From assembly GCF_023715205.1 (NCBI RefSeq), contig NZ_JAMBNR010000021.1:1-62540 (forward strand): DNA of 62,540 bases, written 5' to 3'. This DNA is from Mesobacillus maritimus (GTDB taxonomy: Bacteria > Bacillota > Bacilli > Bacillales > Cytobacillaceae). Positions 47,162-56,741 of the stretch are shown piece after piece. The notes beneath the pieces are model-generated. The model made no database searches, had not been told where the DNA came from, and saw only the letters and a program-made list of their open reading frames with translations. A program made the position numbers and the translations under genes. Position 1 is the first letter of the stretch. Each line of letters begins with the position of its first letter.

Positions 47162-48106
47162 ATGATCGAAATAGAAAAACCAAAAATCGAAACGGTTGAG
47201 ATCAGCGATGATGCCAAATACGGCAAGTTTGTCGTAGAACCGCTTGAGCGTGGATATGGTACAACTTTGGGTAACTCCTTACGTCGTATTCTATTATCCT
47301 CACTCCCAGGTGCCGCTGTAACATCCATTCAAATTGATGGAGTACTTCATGAGTTCTCTACTGTTGAGGGTGTTGTAGAAGATGTCACTTCTATCATCTT
47401 AAATGTAAAGAAATTGGCATTAAAAATTTACTCAGATGATGAGAAGACACTTGAGATCGATATGCAGGGCGAGGGAGCTGTAAAAGCTGCTGACATTACA
47501 CACGATAGTGATGTCGAGATTTTGAATCCGGATCTTCATATTGCAACTCTTTCAAGCAAAGGTTCACTTAGAATGCGCCTTACTGCTAAAAGAGGTCGTG
47601 GGTATACACCTGCTGATCAAAATAAAAGAGAAGATCAACCGATCGGGGTTATCCCAATCGATTCCATCTATACTCCGGTTTCACGTGTATCTTACCAAGT
47701 GGAGAACACTCGCGTGGGACAGATGACGAACTTTGATAAGCTGACATTTGACGTTTGGACAGATGGAAGCAATGGACCTAAAGAAGCAGTAGCTCTTGGG
47801 GCCAAAATTTTAAATGAGCATTTAAACCTTTTTGTTGGTCTAACCGACGAAGCGCAAAATGCTGAAATTATGGTAGAAAAAGAAGAAGATCAAAAAGAAA
47901 AAGTTCTAGAAATGACAATTGAAGAACTTGACCTTTCTGTTCGTTCCTATAACTGCCTAAAGCGTGCCGGAATCAACACTGTTCAAGAGCTTGCTCATAA
48001 AACTGAAGAAGATATGATGAAGGTTCGTAACCTAGGAAGAAAATCGTTAGAAGAGGTTAAAGCAAAACTAGATGAGCTAGGCTTAGGCTTGCGTAAAGAT
48101 GACTAG
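47162..48106 (+). CDS. rpoA: RNA polymerase alpha subunit
   Basis: 314-aa assembly subunit. ATG 47162 is preferred over the TTG at 47159 (GAAGGAGGG, 47145-47153, spacing 8; length equals B. subtilis). The N-terminal dimerisation domain (about 1-230) has [18 protein letters not shown]; a linker precedes the C-terminal domain (about 245-310), with [13 protein letters not shown] for DNA and activator contact. Confidence 0.98.
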   Translation: MIEIEKPKIETVEISDDAKYGKFVVEPLERGYGTTLGNSLRRILLSSLPGAAVTSIQIDGVLHEFSTVEGVVEDVTSIILNVKKLALKIYSDDEKTLEIDMQGEGAVKAADITHDSDVEILNPDLHIATLSSKGSLRMRLTAKRGRGYTPADQNKREDQPIGVIPIDSIYTPVSRVSYQVENTRVGQMTNFDKLTFDVWTDGSNGPKEAVALGAKILNEHLNLFVGLTDEAQNAEIMVEKEEDQKEKVLEMTIEELDLSVRSYNCLKRAGINTVQELAHKTEEDMMKVRNLGRKSLEEVKAKLDELGLGLRKDD

Positions 48107-48159
48107 TTAATTGCGATTAACTAGGCATTTTACTGTTGCCTCTATCAGACTTCTAGTGA

Positions 48160-48546
<387 letters not shown>

Positions 48547-48566
48547 TATCATTAAACACTCACAAC

Positions 48567-48612
48567 AAGGGCGATGGACAGTTTGAACAAACTTGTTTCA
48601 TCGTCCTTTTTT
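48567..48612 (+). terminator. Intrinsic terminator after rplQ
   Basis: AAGGGCGATG (48567-48576) pairs with CATCGTCCTT (48599-48608), one G-T pair; an inner helix AGTTTG/CAAACT extends it; T tract follows. Confidence 0.88.
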
Positions 48613-48686
48613 ACAAAATGATATCCAAATATATTTTTACGAACAAGCCAATACGAGCGTTATGATGTGCATACTACTAAACGGAA

Positions 48687-48891
48687 TTGGCAAGCTGATA
48701 ACACTCAGTTATTGTGATTTAATGGTTGCTTTATGCCATTCTGAACGAAGAAATGCATCTCGTTTGGACTAGCTCACACTTTGCCATTCTTGTATGACTC
48801 GTCTAGCTCATGCACCTCCTCCCCATCCATACCTGGATGCTTATGTATTTACGGTAAACGTTACCGTTGGGACGAGGTGCAGGCTTTTTTT
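48687..48891 (+). ncRNA. Candidate orphan small RNA unit between rplQ and ecfA1
   Basis: A promoter-like TTGGCA (48687-48692), 17 bases, TATTGT (48710-48715) predicts a start near 48722. The unit ends in a branched terminator: GCACCTC (48812-48818) pairs with GAGGTGC (48874-48880), enclosing the hairpins CATCCA/TGGATG (48824-48839) and ACGGTAA/TTACCGT (48851-48867), and seven T residues follow at 48885-48891. No reading frame with a ribosome site lies inside. The short strings GCCATTCT and CTAGCTCA each occur twice in it. It could instead be only a second terminator. Confidence 0.45.
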
Positions 48892-48924
48892 GTATTTAAA
48901 AATAGTAATTTAGTTTAGAAACGA

Positions 48925-48953
48925 TTCTTAGTAAGCACAAGCTGAGTTATAAT
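48925..48953 (+). promoter_or_regulatory. Candidate sigma-A promoter of ecfA1-ecfA2-ecfT
   Basis: TTCTTA (48925-48930), 17 bases, TATAAT (48948-48953). Confidence 0.6.
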
Positions 48954-49011
48954 GTGCCATAATAGGGACCAACAGATGGACAAGGAATCGTGAGTGAAGG
49001 GGAGGAAAGCA

Positions 49012-49851
49012 ATGGAATCACCTCTTGTTGTGATAAAAGATGTAAGCTTTCAGTATGATTCTCAAGAATCCTTAGCACTTAACCAGATCAATATGGAGGT
49101 TTATGAGGGAGAATGGCTAGCGATTGTTGGGCATAATGGATCAGGGAAATCAACATTAGCAAGATTGTTAAATGGTTTGCAATTCCCCAAAGAGGGCTCC
49201 ATTACTGTTGCTGGGATTACACTTGCTGAAGAGACGATCTGGGATATCCGCCGTCAAATTGGTATGGTTTTTCAAAACCCAGATAACCAGTTTGTTGGGA
49301 CCACGGTACAGGATGATGTGGCTTTTGGTCTTGAAAACAACGGAATTCCAGTTGATGTCATGAGTGAACGTGTGGTCGACGCATTGAAAAAGGTGAATAT
49401 GGATAGCTTTCTAGATCAAGAGCCGCACCATCTTTCTGGAGGACAGAAGCAGCGAGTTGCAATTGCTGGTGTTTTAGCACTAAAACCTTCTATTATTATT
49501 CTTGATGAGGCGACCTCGATGCTTGACCCAAGAGGTAGGGCAGAGGTGATTGAAACGATTATGAAACTTCAAAAACAGGATAAAATTACGGTTATATCGA
49601 TTACCCATGATTTAGAGGAAGCCTCAAGAGCTGATCGAATCATTGTGATGAACAAAGGGGAGGTATACCGAGAAGGAACTCCTAATGAAATTTTTCTAAT
49701 GGATGAGGAACTAATTAAACTCGGTTTGGATATTCCATTTCCAATTAAAATGAGTAACAAGCTGCGGGAGAAGGGAATAAGCCTTGGTCAGCAGTATCTT
49801 ACAGAAGAAGAGTTGGTGGCAGGATTATGGACATCTCACTCAAAAATGTAG
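49012..49851 (+). CDS. ecfA1: ECF transporter ATPase EcfA1
   Basis: One of the paired ATPases of the energy-coupling factor module, shared by vitamin-specific S components encoded elsewhere. The 279-aa protein has Walker A GHNGSGKST (about 42-50), signature LSGGQKQRVAIAG and Walker B IIILDEATSMLD. ATG 49012 follows AAGGGGAGGA; a GTG at 48994 is upstream of that site. It overlaps ecfA2 by 25 bases. Confidence 0.95.
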   Translation: MESPLVVIKDVSFQYDSQESLALNQINMEVYEGEWLAIVGHNGSGKSTLARLLNGLQFPKEGSITVAGITLAEETIWDIRRQIGMVFQNPDNQFVGTTVQDDVAFGLENNGIPVDVMSERVVDALKKVNMDSFLDQEPHHLSGGQKQRVAIAGVLALKPSIIILDEATSMLDPRGRAEVIETIMKLQKQDKITVISITHDLEEASRADRIIVMNKGEVYREGTPNEIFLMDEELIKLGLDIPFPIKMSNKLREKGISLGQQYLTEEELVAGLWTSHSKM

Positions 49852-50696
49852 AATACCGCTATTCTGCTGATACACCTTTTGAACGGTTGGCGATTCAAGA
49901 TGTGAATATCGATATTTCTTCAGGTTCCTATACGGCTATTATTGGGCATACTGGTTCAGGAAAGTCGACAGTTCTTCAACATTTAAATGCGCTTCTAAAA
50001 CCGACAAAGGGAACAGTCTTCATTGGAAACCGTGAAATCAAAGCTGGACGGAAGGAAAAGAATCTAAAAGGGATTCGTGAAAAGGTTGGAATTGTATTTC
50101 AATTTCCTGAACATCAGCTTTTTGAAGAAACAGTGGAAAAAGACATTTGTTTTGGGCCATTAAATTTTGGTGTTTCCGAGACTGAAGCTAAAAAGCGGGC
50201 TAACGAGGCCATTAAACAGGTTGGATTGTCCGAAGAGATACTAGAAAAATCTCCTTTTGACCTTTCTGGTGGACAAATGAGGCGTGTAGCAATAGCTGGG
50301 GTTTTAGCGATGGAACCAGAATGTATTGTTCTAGACGAGCCTACAGCTGGCCTTGACCCAAGAGGTCGGAAAGAAATCATGGACTTGTTTTATAAGCTTC
50401 ATCAGGAACGAGATCTAGCGACCGTACTCGTTACTCACAGCATGGAAGATGCCGCACGATATGCGGATGAAATTGTCATCATGCATAAGGGAACGGTCCT
50501 GCAAAAAGGGACTCCAAATGAAATATTCTCAGACCCGGAGAGACTTTTAGCACACGGTTTAGATGTTCCGGATGTCGTACGTTTTCAACTTAGAATAGAA
50601 AAAACGTTTCAAACAAAGTTTGATCGTATTTGTTTAAAGGAAGATGAATTAATCAACATGCTCGCTGCCTTTCTGAAAAGGAGGGGTGCGCAATGA
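49827..50696 (+). CDS. ecfA2: ECF transporter ATPase EcfA2
   Basis: Second ATPase of the module, 289 aa. Walker A GHTGSGKST, signature LSGGQMRRVAIAG, Walker B CIVLDEPTAGLD, and the C-terminal extension typical of the EcfA2 type (residues about 235-285). Its start lies inside ecfA1 and its stop overlaps the ecfT start (ATGA), so the three are co-translated. Confidence 0.95.
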   Translation: MDISLKNVEYRYSADTPFERLAIQDVNIDISSGSYTAIIGHTGSGKSTVLQHLNALLKPTKGTVFIGNREIKAGRKEKNLKGIREKVGIVFQFPEHQLFEETVEKDICFGPLNFGVSETEAKKRANEAIKQVGLSEEILEKSPFDLSGGQMRRVAIAGVLAMEPECIVLDEPTAGLDPRGRKEIMDLFYKLHQERDLATVLVTHSMEDAARYADEIVIMHKGTVLQKGTPNEIFSDPERLLAHGLDVPDVVRFQLRIEKTFQTKFDRICLKEDELINMLAAFLKRRGAQ

Positions 50697-51490
50697 TGGA
50701 AAAAATGATTATTGGTCGCTACGTTCCAGCGGATTCTCTTCTCCATCGGATGGACCCACGTTCTAAATTAATACTTGTCTTTTTATTTGTTGGGGTTATC
50801 TTCTTAGCAAACAATTTTTGGACTTATGGAATTCTATTAATTTATACCTTATTAATGGCTGGATTTTCAAAAATACCACCACGCTTTTTAATTGGTGGAT
50901 TAAAGCCTGTACTTTGGCTGGTCATCTTCACCTTTTTTCTTCATTTATTCCTAACCAGAGAAGGTGCAGTGATTTTTGATTTAGGTTGGTTCAAAATCTA
51001 TGAAGAAGGACTACGCCAAGGTATTTTTATCTCAATGAGATTTTTCCTACTTATTCTCATTACTTCCTTATTAACCTTGACTACTACTCCGATTGAAATA
51101 ACCGATGGGTTGGAACGATTGTTGGGACCATTAAAGAAATTGAAGTTTCCTGTCCATGAATTGGCATTAATGATGTCGATCGCCCTCAGGTTTATTCCAA
51201 CTCTAATGCAAGAGACTGATAAAATTATGAAAGCTCAAACAGCTAGAGGAGTCGAATATACAAGTGGCCCGATAAAAGAGCGCCTAAAGGCTGTAGTCCC
51301 GTTATTAATCCCCTTGTTTATTAGCTCATTTAAACGAGCAGAAGAATTGGCTGTTGCAATGGAAGCACGCGGGTATAAAGGTGGAGAAGGCAGGACGAAA
51401 TATCGTCAGCTATCGTGGTCAACGGTAGATACGTTAATGATTCTTCTTCTTTTAGCAGTAACGGTTCTATTGATTGTTTTTAGAGGGTAG
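50693..51490 (+). CDS. ecfT: ECF transporter transmembrane coupling protein EcfT
   Basis: 265-aa integral membrane scaffold linking EcfA1/A2 to S components. Hydrophobic helices near 25-60, 72-95, 105-125 and 240-262. The two coupling-helix motifs with Ala-Arg-Gly are present as QTARGVEY (about 182) and EARGYKGG (about 222). AAGGAGGGG precedes ATG 50693; ATG 50696 is equally usable. Confidence 0.95.
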   Translation: MMEKMIIGRYVPADSLLHRMDPRSKLILVFLFVGVIFLANNFWTYGILLIYTLLMAGFSKIPPRFLIGGLKPVLWLVIFTFFLHLFLTREGAVIFDLGWFKIYEEGLRQGIFISMRFFLLILITSLLTLTTTPIEITDGLERLLGPLKKLKFPVHELALMMSIALRFIPTLMQETDKIMKAQTARGVEYTSGPIKERLKAVVPLLIPLFISSFKRAEELAVAMEARGYKGGEGRTKYRQLSWSTVDTLMILLLLAVTVLLIVFRG

Positions 51491-51498
51491 TGGTGTTG

Positions 51499-52245
51499 AT
51501 GCAAAGATTAAAATGTATAGTTTCTTACGATGGTACTGCGTATGCTGGCTACCAAGTTCAACCCAATAAACGTACAGTACAAGCAGAAATTGAAGCAGCG
51601 TTAGCGAAGCTTCATAAAGGACAGGAAATCAAGGTTACAGCTTCTGGCCGTACGGATGCGGGTGTGCATGCTAAAGGTCAGGTTATCCATTTTGATAGCC
51701 ACCTGACTCTTCCAGAAACGAAATGGCCCATTGCTTTAAATTCACTGTTACCTGATGATGTCGTCATCGTAAAAGCTGAGCAAGTAAATACTGACTTTCA
51801 TGCCCGATATAATGCAGCTAGAAAGGAATACCGTTATTTCATTCAATTATCGAAACAGCGGGATCCGTTTATGCGCAACTATGCTTATCAATACTCATTT
51901 CCAGTGGACGTTGCCTTGATGAGAGAGGCTGCCATATGTTTAACAGGGACACATGATTTTACAAGTTTTTGCTCAGCCAAAACAGAAGTGGTGGACAAGG
52001 TAAGAACCATCGAAGCAATTGATTTTACTGAAGAAAAGGGCCTGTTGGTGATACGCTTTATTGGCAATGGATTCCTTTATAATATGGTCCGAATCCTTGT
52101 GGGCACATTGCTTGAGGTGGGACGAGGCGAACGGGAACCAAATAATGTAAAAGAAATACTGGAAAAGAAAGATCGGCGTTATGCTGGAAAAACAGCACCA
52201 GGGCATGGTTTATACTTATGGGAAGTCTTTTATCATGATAAATAA
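51499..52245 (+). CDS. truA: tRNA pseudouridine(38-40) synthase TruA
   Basis: 248-aa enzyme that makes pseudouridine at positions 38-40 of tRNA anticodon stems. The catalytic aspartate lies in ASGRTDAGVHA (about residue 52). Other signatures are RNAARKEYRY-type YNAARKEYRYF and GNGFLYNMVRILVG. Start choice is uncertain: GTG 51490, GTG 51493, TTG 51496 and ATG 51499 are in frame; the ATG fits ortholog starts but GAGGG (51483-51487) is 11 bases away. Confidence 0.94.
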   Translation: MQRLKCIVSYDGTAYAGYQVQPNKRTVQAEIEAALAKLHKGQEIKVTASGRTDAGVHAKGQVIHFDSHLTLPETKWPIALNSLLPDDVVIVKAEQVNTDFHARYNAARKEYRYFIQLSKQRDPFMRNYAYQYSFPVDVALMREAAICLTGTHDFTSFCSAKTEVVDKVRTIEAIDFTEEKGLLVIRFIGNGFLYNMVRILVGTLLEVGRGEREPNNVKEILEKKDRRYAGKTAPGHGLYLWEVFYHDK

Positions 52246-52271
52246 AAATTCTATGACAACTAATCCTGGTG

Positions 52272-52300
52272 TTGACATTGAGGACCTAAAGTTATATTAT
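52272..52300 (+). promoter_or_regulatory. Sigma-A promoter of rplM-rpsI
   Basis: TTGACA (52272-52277), 17 bases, TATTAT (52295-52300). Predicted start near 52307. Confidence 0.87.
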
Positions 52301-52321
52301 GTTTAAGTGTGATATTTTTAA

Positions 52322-52360
52322 ACCCACTGATAAGCCCCGGAACTTATCTGTGTAAATATA
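52322..52360 (+). promoter_or_regulatory. L13-type ribosomal leader
   Basis: GATAAG (52329-52334) pairs with CTTATC (52343-52348), extended by CAC/GTG, around the CCCCGGAA loop. It lies between the promoter and rplM where the Firmicutes L13 leader motif is found. Presumed autoregulation by L13; not shown by sequence alone. Confidence 0.6.
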
Positions 52361-52414
52361 TCAAAGACTTTGTGATCGAAAAAAATGATTGATTGAAAAT
52401 TAGGAGGGACACTC

Positions 52415-52852
52415 ATGCGTTCAACATTTATGGCTAATGCCAAGAATATCGAGCGTAAATGGTACGTAGTTGATGCAGAAGGCCAAACTCTTGGTCGTCT
52501 AGCAAGCGAAGTTGCATCCATCTTACGCGGTAAACATAAACCAACATATACTCCACATGTGGATACTGGTGATCATGTGATCATCTTAAATGCTTCAAAG
52601 ATTCAATTAACTGGTAACAAGTTAAATGATAAAATCTACTACCGTCACACAATGCACCCAGGTGGTTTGAAGCAAAGAACGGCTCTTGAAATGCGTACAA
52701 ACTACCCTGAAAAAATGCTTGAGCTAGCTATCAAAGGTATGCTTCCAAAGAACTCTCTTGGTCGTCAAATGTTCAAGAAGCTTCATGTATATGCAGGTAG
52801 CGAGCATCAGCATCAAGCACAAAAACCTGAAGTTTACGAACTTCGCGGATAA
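52415..52852 (+). CDS. rplM: 50S ribosomal protein L13
   Basis: 145-aa early assembly protein. [19 protein letters not shown] start after AGGAGGGAC, matching the B. subtilis protein end to end. Twenty bases before rpsI. Confidence 0.97.
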   Translation: MRSTFMANAKNIERKWYVVDAEGQTLGRLASEVASILRGKHKPTYTPHVDTGDHVIILNASKIQLTGNKLNDKIYYRHTMHPGGLKQRTALEMRTNYPEKMLELAIKGMLPKNSLGRQMFKKLHVYAGSEHQHQAQKPEVYELRG

Positions 52853-52872
52853 TTATTAAGGAGGTTATTTAC

Positions 52873-53265
52873 TTGGCACAAGTTCAATATATCGGTACTG
52901 GTCGTCGTAAGAGCTCCGTTGCACGAGTTCGTTTAGTACCTGGCGACGGTAAAATCATCGTTAACAATCGTGAAATTGAAGATTATATCCCATTCGCAGC
53001 TTTACGTGAGGTTGTTAAGCAACCTTTAGTAGCAACTGAAACAGTTGGTGCTTATGACATTCTTGTCAACGTAAAAGGCGGCGGCTACACTGGTCAAGCT
53101 GGCGCAATCCGCCACGGTATCGCTCGTGCGTTACTTCAAGCTGACCCAGAATACCGTCCAACTCTTAAGACTGCAGGTTTATTAACTCGTGACGCTCGTA
53201 TGAAAGAACGTAAAAAATACGGTCTTAAAGGCGCTCGTCGTGCTCCTCAGTTCTCAAAGCGTTAA
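52873..53265 (+). CDS. rpsI: 30S ribosomal protein S9
   Basis: 130-aa head protein whose C-terminal tail (APQFSKR) reaches P-site tRNA. Starts at TTG ([15 protein letters not shown]) after AAGGAGG. Ends the rplM operon. Confidence 0.97.
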   Translation: MAQVQYIGTGRRKSSVARVRLVPGDGKIIVNNREIEDYIPFAALREVVKQPLVATETVGAYDILVNVKGGGYTGQAGAIRHGIARALLQADPEYRPTLKTAGLLTRDARMKERKKYGLKGARRAPQFSKR

Positions 53266-53279
53266 TTATCGCTTATCAA

Positions 53280-53311
53280 AAGCTCTCAAGCTATGCTTGG
53301 GGGCTTTTTTA
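53280..53311 (+). terminator. Intrinsic terminator after rpsI
   Basis: AAGCTCTCAAGC (53280-53291) pairs with GCTTGGGGGCTT (53295-53306), two T-G pairs, T tract. The remaining bases to 53547 are AT-rich with no gene; a weak TGGATT-N17-TATACA at 53419-53447 may be a promoter. Confidence 0.87.
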
Positions 53312-53547
53312 TTTTTTTGTGTTGAGCCTGTTTATCAAAGTATAACTTTGGTTGTTATTCTTGCTTAGAAGTCTAACGCTAATTAGGATTTGCTATTGAT
53401 TTGTTACTGATGAGAAACTGGATTCATTTTATAGTAGGATTTATACATATAGTTAATCACAAATGCCTGAAGGGGGAAGGTAAAAGGTTTTTAGCTAAGA
53501 CTATTGATTTGACACTAAGAAAAATTTATTAAAGTAAGGAGTTAAAG

Positions 53548-54519
53548 ATGAAGGGGAGAAAATGGAACATTAGTTGGCCAAAGTTTTTTGCTTTTGCAGC
53601 GTTTATCTTTATGCTTTATACCATTTATGATAACTGGCAAGAACATCAAACTTTTATTGATGAAGCCAAGAGCAATCCCGCCGAAGAGAAGGTATCGCGG
53701 AAATTTGTTGTCCTCGATCTATTAGAGGGACCACGGTACTCCGTTCAGATAGGAGTAATGCCAGAGAGCAGTATTCCTAATGATCGTAATTCATCGATGG
53801 TCGGAGTCGCTCGTGAGGTTTTTGGTCAAGTGGCAGTTGGGGAGGATATTTCTGGTTATCGTGTCGATGGAAAGTTTTATACTGAAAGTCATTTAAATGA
53901 AGAAGAACGTTGGCTATACATTTTAATGGCGATTGCGAGCTTATACCCGGTTGGTTATATCCTTTTTTGGCTTTTAAAAATAAGCAGGGTTCGTTCCGCC
54001 TTTAGCCAAATAAGTAAACTTTTACGCTTCTCTTTGATTGGCAATATTATTTTTTACCTAATTCTTTTTGGGGGATTGCTAGGCTTAATCTACCTTTTTC
54101 TATCCACATATACAAAGAGTACGCTCGAAAATGGCTATGAGAAGTTTTTTGGTGACAATCATGCTAAAGCAAATGCAATTATTTTGGATCGCGGTGAGGA
54201 TTTAAATTGGACTAGGTACGGCGGCAATCAAAATGAATACTATCTTTCTTTGATGTATAAACCAGAGAACGCGGAAAGTGTATTTATTGTGAAAGGAGTT
54301 ACATTGCATACGTACAATAAGTATGAGGAAGAAATTCCAATCGTTTATAATACCGATAATCCGTATCAAGTGTTTATTCGGGACATGGATTTTATGGACT
54401 TTATAAATATATTGATGACAGAGACAGTGTATATGACGCTAATTAGTATCATTTTACTCTTGTTACTAAGCACAATTCCTTATTTTCTTTGGAAAAAGAA
54501 TAAAACGGGACATTATTAG
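53548..54519 (+). CDS. Unrecognised four-helix membrane protein
   Basis: 323 aa, not recognised as a named family. Predicted membrane helices lie near 11-27, 123-145, 157-187 and 290-312, alternating with two soluble, probably extracytoplasmic, beta-rich segments. The second segment (about 200-285) ends EEIPIVYNTDNPYQVFI, reminiscent of the PVxYxPxNP ending of DUF3592-type proteins; the first (about 48-118) has a similar length and pattern, so the protein may be an internal duplication. AAGGAG precedes the ATG. It stands alone between rpsI and a repeat tract, in a place where B. subtilis has ybaJ. No function is proposed. Confidence 0.75.
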   Translation: MKGRKWNISWPKFFAFAAFIFMLYTIYDNWQEHQTFIDEAKSNPAEEKVSRKFVVLDLLEGPRYSVQIGVMPESSIPNDRNSSMVGVAREVFGQVAVGEDISGYRVDGKFYTESHLNEEERWLYILMAIASLYPVGYILFWLLKISRVRSAFSQISKLLRFSLIGNIIFYLILFGGLLGLIYLFLSTYTKSTLENGYEKFFGDNHAKANAIILDRGEDLNWTRYGGNQNEYYLSLMYKPENAESVFIVKGVTLHTYNKYEEEIPIVYNTDNPYQVFIRDMDFMDFINILMTETVYMTLISIILLLLLSTIPYFLWKKNKTGHY

Positions 54520-54710
54520 AAGTAGTAACTTCTATTTGATGATTATTTAAATGCATACCAGAATAAGTGGAATTAGTGAGAACGGGTGACCAATTGGCTT
54601 GGCGGCTGTCTATAAAATGATGATTAGGGCTCTTAGCTTAATGTTGAGAGTCTATTTATTTGTAGTTGAAGAGGGCCAATAGACTGTTTAGAAAATAACG
54701 TTCGTCTTGA

Positions 54711-54866
54711 GAACGCAAGGGTAGTCTCAAGTAGCCGAAAAGACGAGAAACTGGAAAGAAGGGAACGCAAGGGTATTCTCGCGTACCCGAACAGACGAGA
54801 AAACAATAGTAAGGGAATGCAAGGAAAATCTCACGTTCCCGAAAAGATGAGCAAGCGATCATAACG
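54711..54866. repeat. Three tandem 52-bp hairpin repeats
   Basis: Units begin at 54711, 54763 and 54815, each starting GAACGCAAGG or GAATGCAAGG and containing GACGAGAAA or GATGAGCAA in its second half. Each holds a short inverted repeat: GGGTA/TACCC in unit 2, GGAA/TTCC in unit 3, and GGGTA/TAGCC with one mismatch in unit 1. The paired change between units 2 and 3 suggests that the hairpin is selected. No coding sequence; the 54520-54879 gap otherwise shows nothing. Confidence 0.85.
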
Positions 54867-54879
54867 GGACGATAAGGTT

Positions 54880-55500
54880 CTACACCTTAACTTCTAGCGC
54901 CATTTTTAAATAATCAATAAGCATAATGGATTGCTCTTTTAATTTTACTTCTTCTTTTGGCAAGATGGCATCCTCTAAGGCGAGACCGTCGATAAAAGCG
55001 ATAATCGTACGAGCTAAGATATCACTCTTATATTTTTTGCTAAACTCACCTTTATCTTGACCAGCTTGAAGGATATCTCGATAAATTTTTAACCCTAGCT
55101 GATAACGTTTTTGGCCATATGCTCTTCTTCGCTCATCTTGCCTACCAGTAATGAAAAATTCTAAGTTACTAGGTGCAAGTGCATCCATTTCATCATTAGG
55201 GTTCATTTCCTCACCGAAAAGAACCTTTAAGAGCAATTCCCAGTAGGAATCAACCTTTTTTTCAAGGATGTTCTGAGTGGAAGTATGTTCACGTAATAGG
55301 TTATCTTCTAATATAGCTTCATAAAGATCCTCTTTATTCGAGAAGTAATGATACAATCCCCCTCGACTGACACCGGCTGCCTCCATTACATGTTTCATTG
55401 TTGTCCGTTCATAACCCTGTTCAGTGAAGACTTCCGTGGCGGCTGCTAGTATTTTAGCCCTTCGTTGTTTCAAGTGTTCCTGGCTGACCTTTGGAGACAT
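54880..55500 (-). CDS. TetR/AcrR-family transcriptional regulator
   Basis: 206-aa repressor. N-terminal helix-turn-helix (about 12-58): AAATEVFTEQGYERTTMKHV, then AAGVSRGGLYHYFSNKEDLY. The C-terminal ligand domain is variable. It is the second gene of a minus-strand pair; its start overlaps the exporter gene by 47 bases and has GAGGGAAAGTCG before the ATG. The two 18-bp palindromes upstream of the exporter are its likely operators, giving autorepression relieved by the exporter's substrate. Ligand unknown. Confidence 0.92.
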   Translation of the reverse strand: MSPKVSQEHLKQRRAKILAAATEVFTEQGYERTTMKHVMEAAGVSRGGLYHYFSNKEDLYEAILEDNLLREHTSTQNILEKKVDSYWELLLKVLFGEEMNPNDEMDALAPSNLEFFITGRQDERRRAYGQKRYQLGLKIYRDILQAGQDKGEFSKKYKSDILARTIIAFIDGLALEDAILPKEEVKLKEQSIMLIDYLKMALEVKV

Positions 55501-56725
55501 CGACTTTCCCTCGCTCTACTTTGCTTTTTACAAAAAATCCAATGACTGATAATACCAATAATAGGGAGGCGGTTAGGATAAAGGTTGGAATAATCCCAAA
55601 CTCGGTAGCGAGCCAACCGCCTAGTAACGGACCAATAATTGTTGCAGTTGTAGTCACGCTATTGACGACACCAAACACCCTACCAGTCATATGGACAGGA
55701 GTGTCTAGTTGGAGGGTAGCTTGAAAAGGAATGAAGACAAAGCTTGCTGAAAAACCTGCCAATAACCCTAATAAAGGGGCCCAGATAATGGAGCCGTGAT
55801 AATCAAAGTTTGTGAATACAGCCATGATACCAAAACTAAAGCCAATCCCACAAACACCTAATAGCATCAATGGGTAGGATGGGTAATTTGTTTTCTTGGT
55901 CAGAAACATTCCCGATAAAAACATTCCAATACCTGAGGCGGCAACAATATAGCCAAACAAGTCAGGGGAAGAATGTGTAAGTTCTCTGAGTAAAACGATA
56001 ATTTGTGAATCGGATAATTGAAGGATGAGTAAACTGACGCCTAAGAAAAATAGACCAACTAATAAATATTTATTGGATTTCATATATGAAATGCCGAGAA
56101 TAAAATCCTTTTTAAACGAATAGTTATTTGCTGGGCTTAATTGAGTAGAGTCCTTCGAGCCACTTAAGGTTTTGGGTAAAGCCATGATTAGAAGTGCTGA
56201 CGCTAGAAATGTTAGGGAATCAAGATAGAATACTGTTTGTGCTCCAAAAGCAGTTACGAATATGCCACTGAGCAATGGTCCGATTATTTTAGTGCTGGAG
56301 TCAATCATGGAGGTAACAGACATAGCTGCTTTTAAATCCTCTTCTGCAACCAATTCTTTAAGCTTTCCATTTTTGGCTGGGACGAAAACAGCCGAAAATA
56401 CCCCAATCGTAAATAGGCAGATGTATACAACCCCAATTGTATTTGCAATTGTTAAGACAAGGATTAGGCCAGCACGGACAAGGTCAGAGATCATCATTAA
56501 AGACTTTCGATTGACTCGGTCAGCTAAAGTTCCTGCTACTGGTCCTAAAAGTGCCATCGGCAGCGCTAGGCATAAGATGATAAAAGAAACTTCCATCGGT
56601 GAGGCATTCCATTTAAGACCTACAAGAGTAATAATAGCGACCATACTAAGCCAATCGCCAATACTTGAAATACCTTGTGCCATCATGAGGATAAGATATT
56701 CCCGATTCTTCAATAACCCTTTCAT
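55454..56725 (-). CDS. MFS efflux transporter
   Basis: 423-aa, twelve-helix major facilitator of the macrolide-efflux-like (MFS_3) type. Starts MKGLLKNREYLILMMAQG; early GDWLSMVAII, then motif A-like GTLADRVNRKSLMM (about 72-85). ATG at 56725 is chosen because AAAGGATGGTG lies before it; a GTG 8 codons upstream falls inside operator 1. Co-transcribed with the TetR gene. Probably exports a drug or other amphipathic compound; substrate cannot be read from sequence. Confidence 0.92.
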   Translation of the reverse strand: MKGLLKNREYLILMMAQGISSIGDWLSMVAIITLVGLKWNASPMEVSFIILCLALPMALLGPVAGTLADRVNRKSLMMISDLVRAGLILVLTIANTIGVVYICLFTIGVFSAVFVPAKNGKLKELVAEEDLKAAMSVTSMIDSSTKIIGPLLSGIFVTAFGAQTVFYLDSLTFLASALLIMALPKTLSGSKDSTQLSPANNYSFKKDFILGISYMKSNKYLLVGLFFLGVSLLILQLSDSQIIVLLRELTHSSPDLFGYIVAASGIGMFLSGMFLTKKTNYPSYPLMLLGVCGIGFSFGIMAVFTNFDYHGSIIWAPLLGLLAGFSASFVFIPFQATLQLDTPVHMTGRVFGVVNSVTTTATIIGPLLGGWLATEFGIIPTFILTASLLLVLSVIGFFVKSKVERGKVDVSKGQPGTLETTKG

Positions 56726-56741
56726 AAATTCACCATCCTTT

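Noticed and set aside
53509-53537. TTGACA as a promoter for the membrane-protein gene
   Set aside because: No -10 hexamer occurs at 16-18 bases; the position expected for it is the ribosome-binding site.
54656-54862. 68-codon open frame on the minus strand across the tandem repeats
   Set aside because: It is open only because the repeat unit lacks stops in that frame. It has no ribosome site, and its codon composition is unlike neighbouring genes.
54711-54866. CRISPR array
   Set aside because: The 52-bp units are directly adjacent with gradual divergence and no unique spacers; no cas genes are present.
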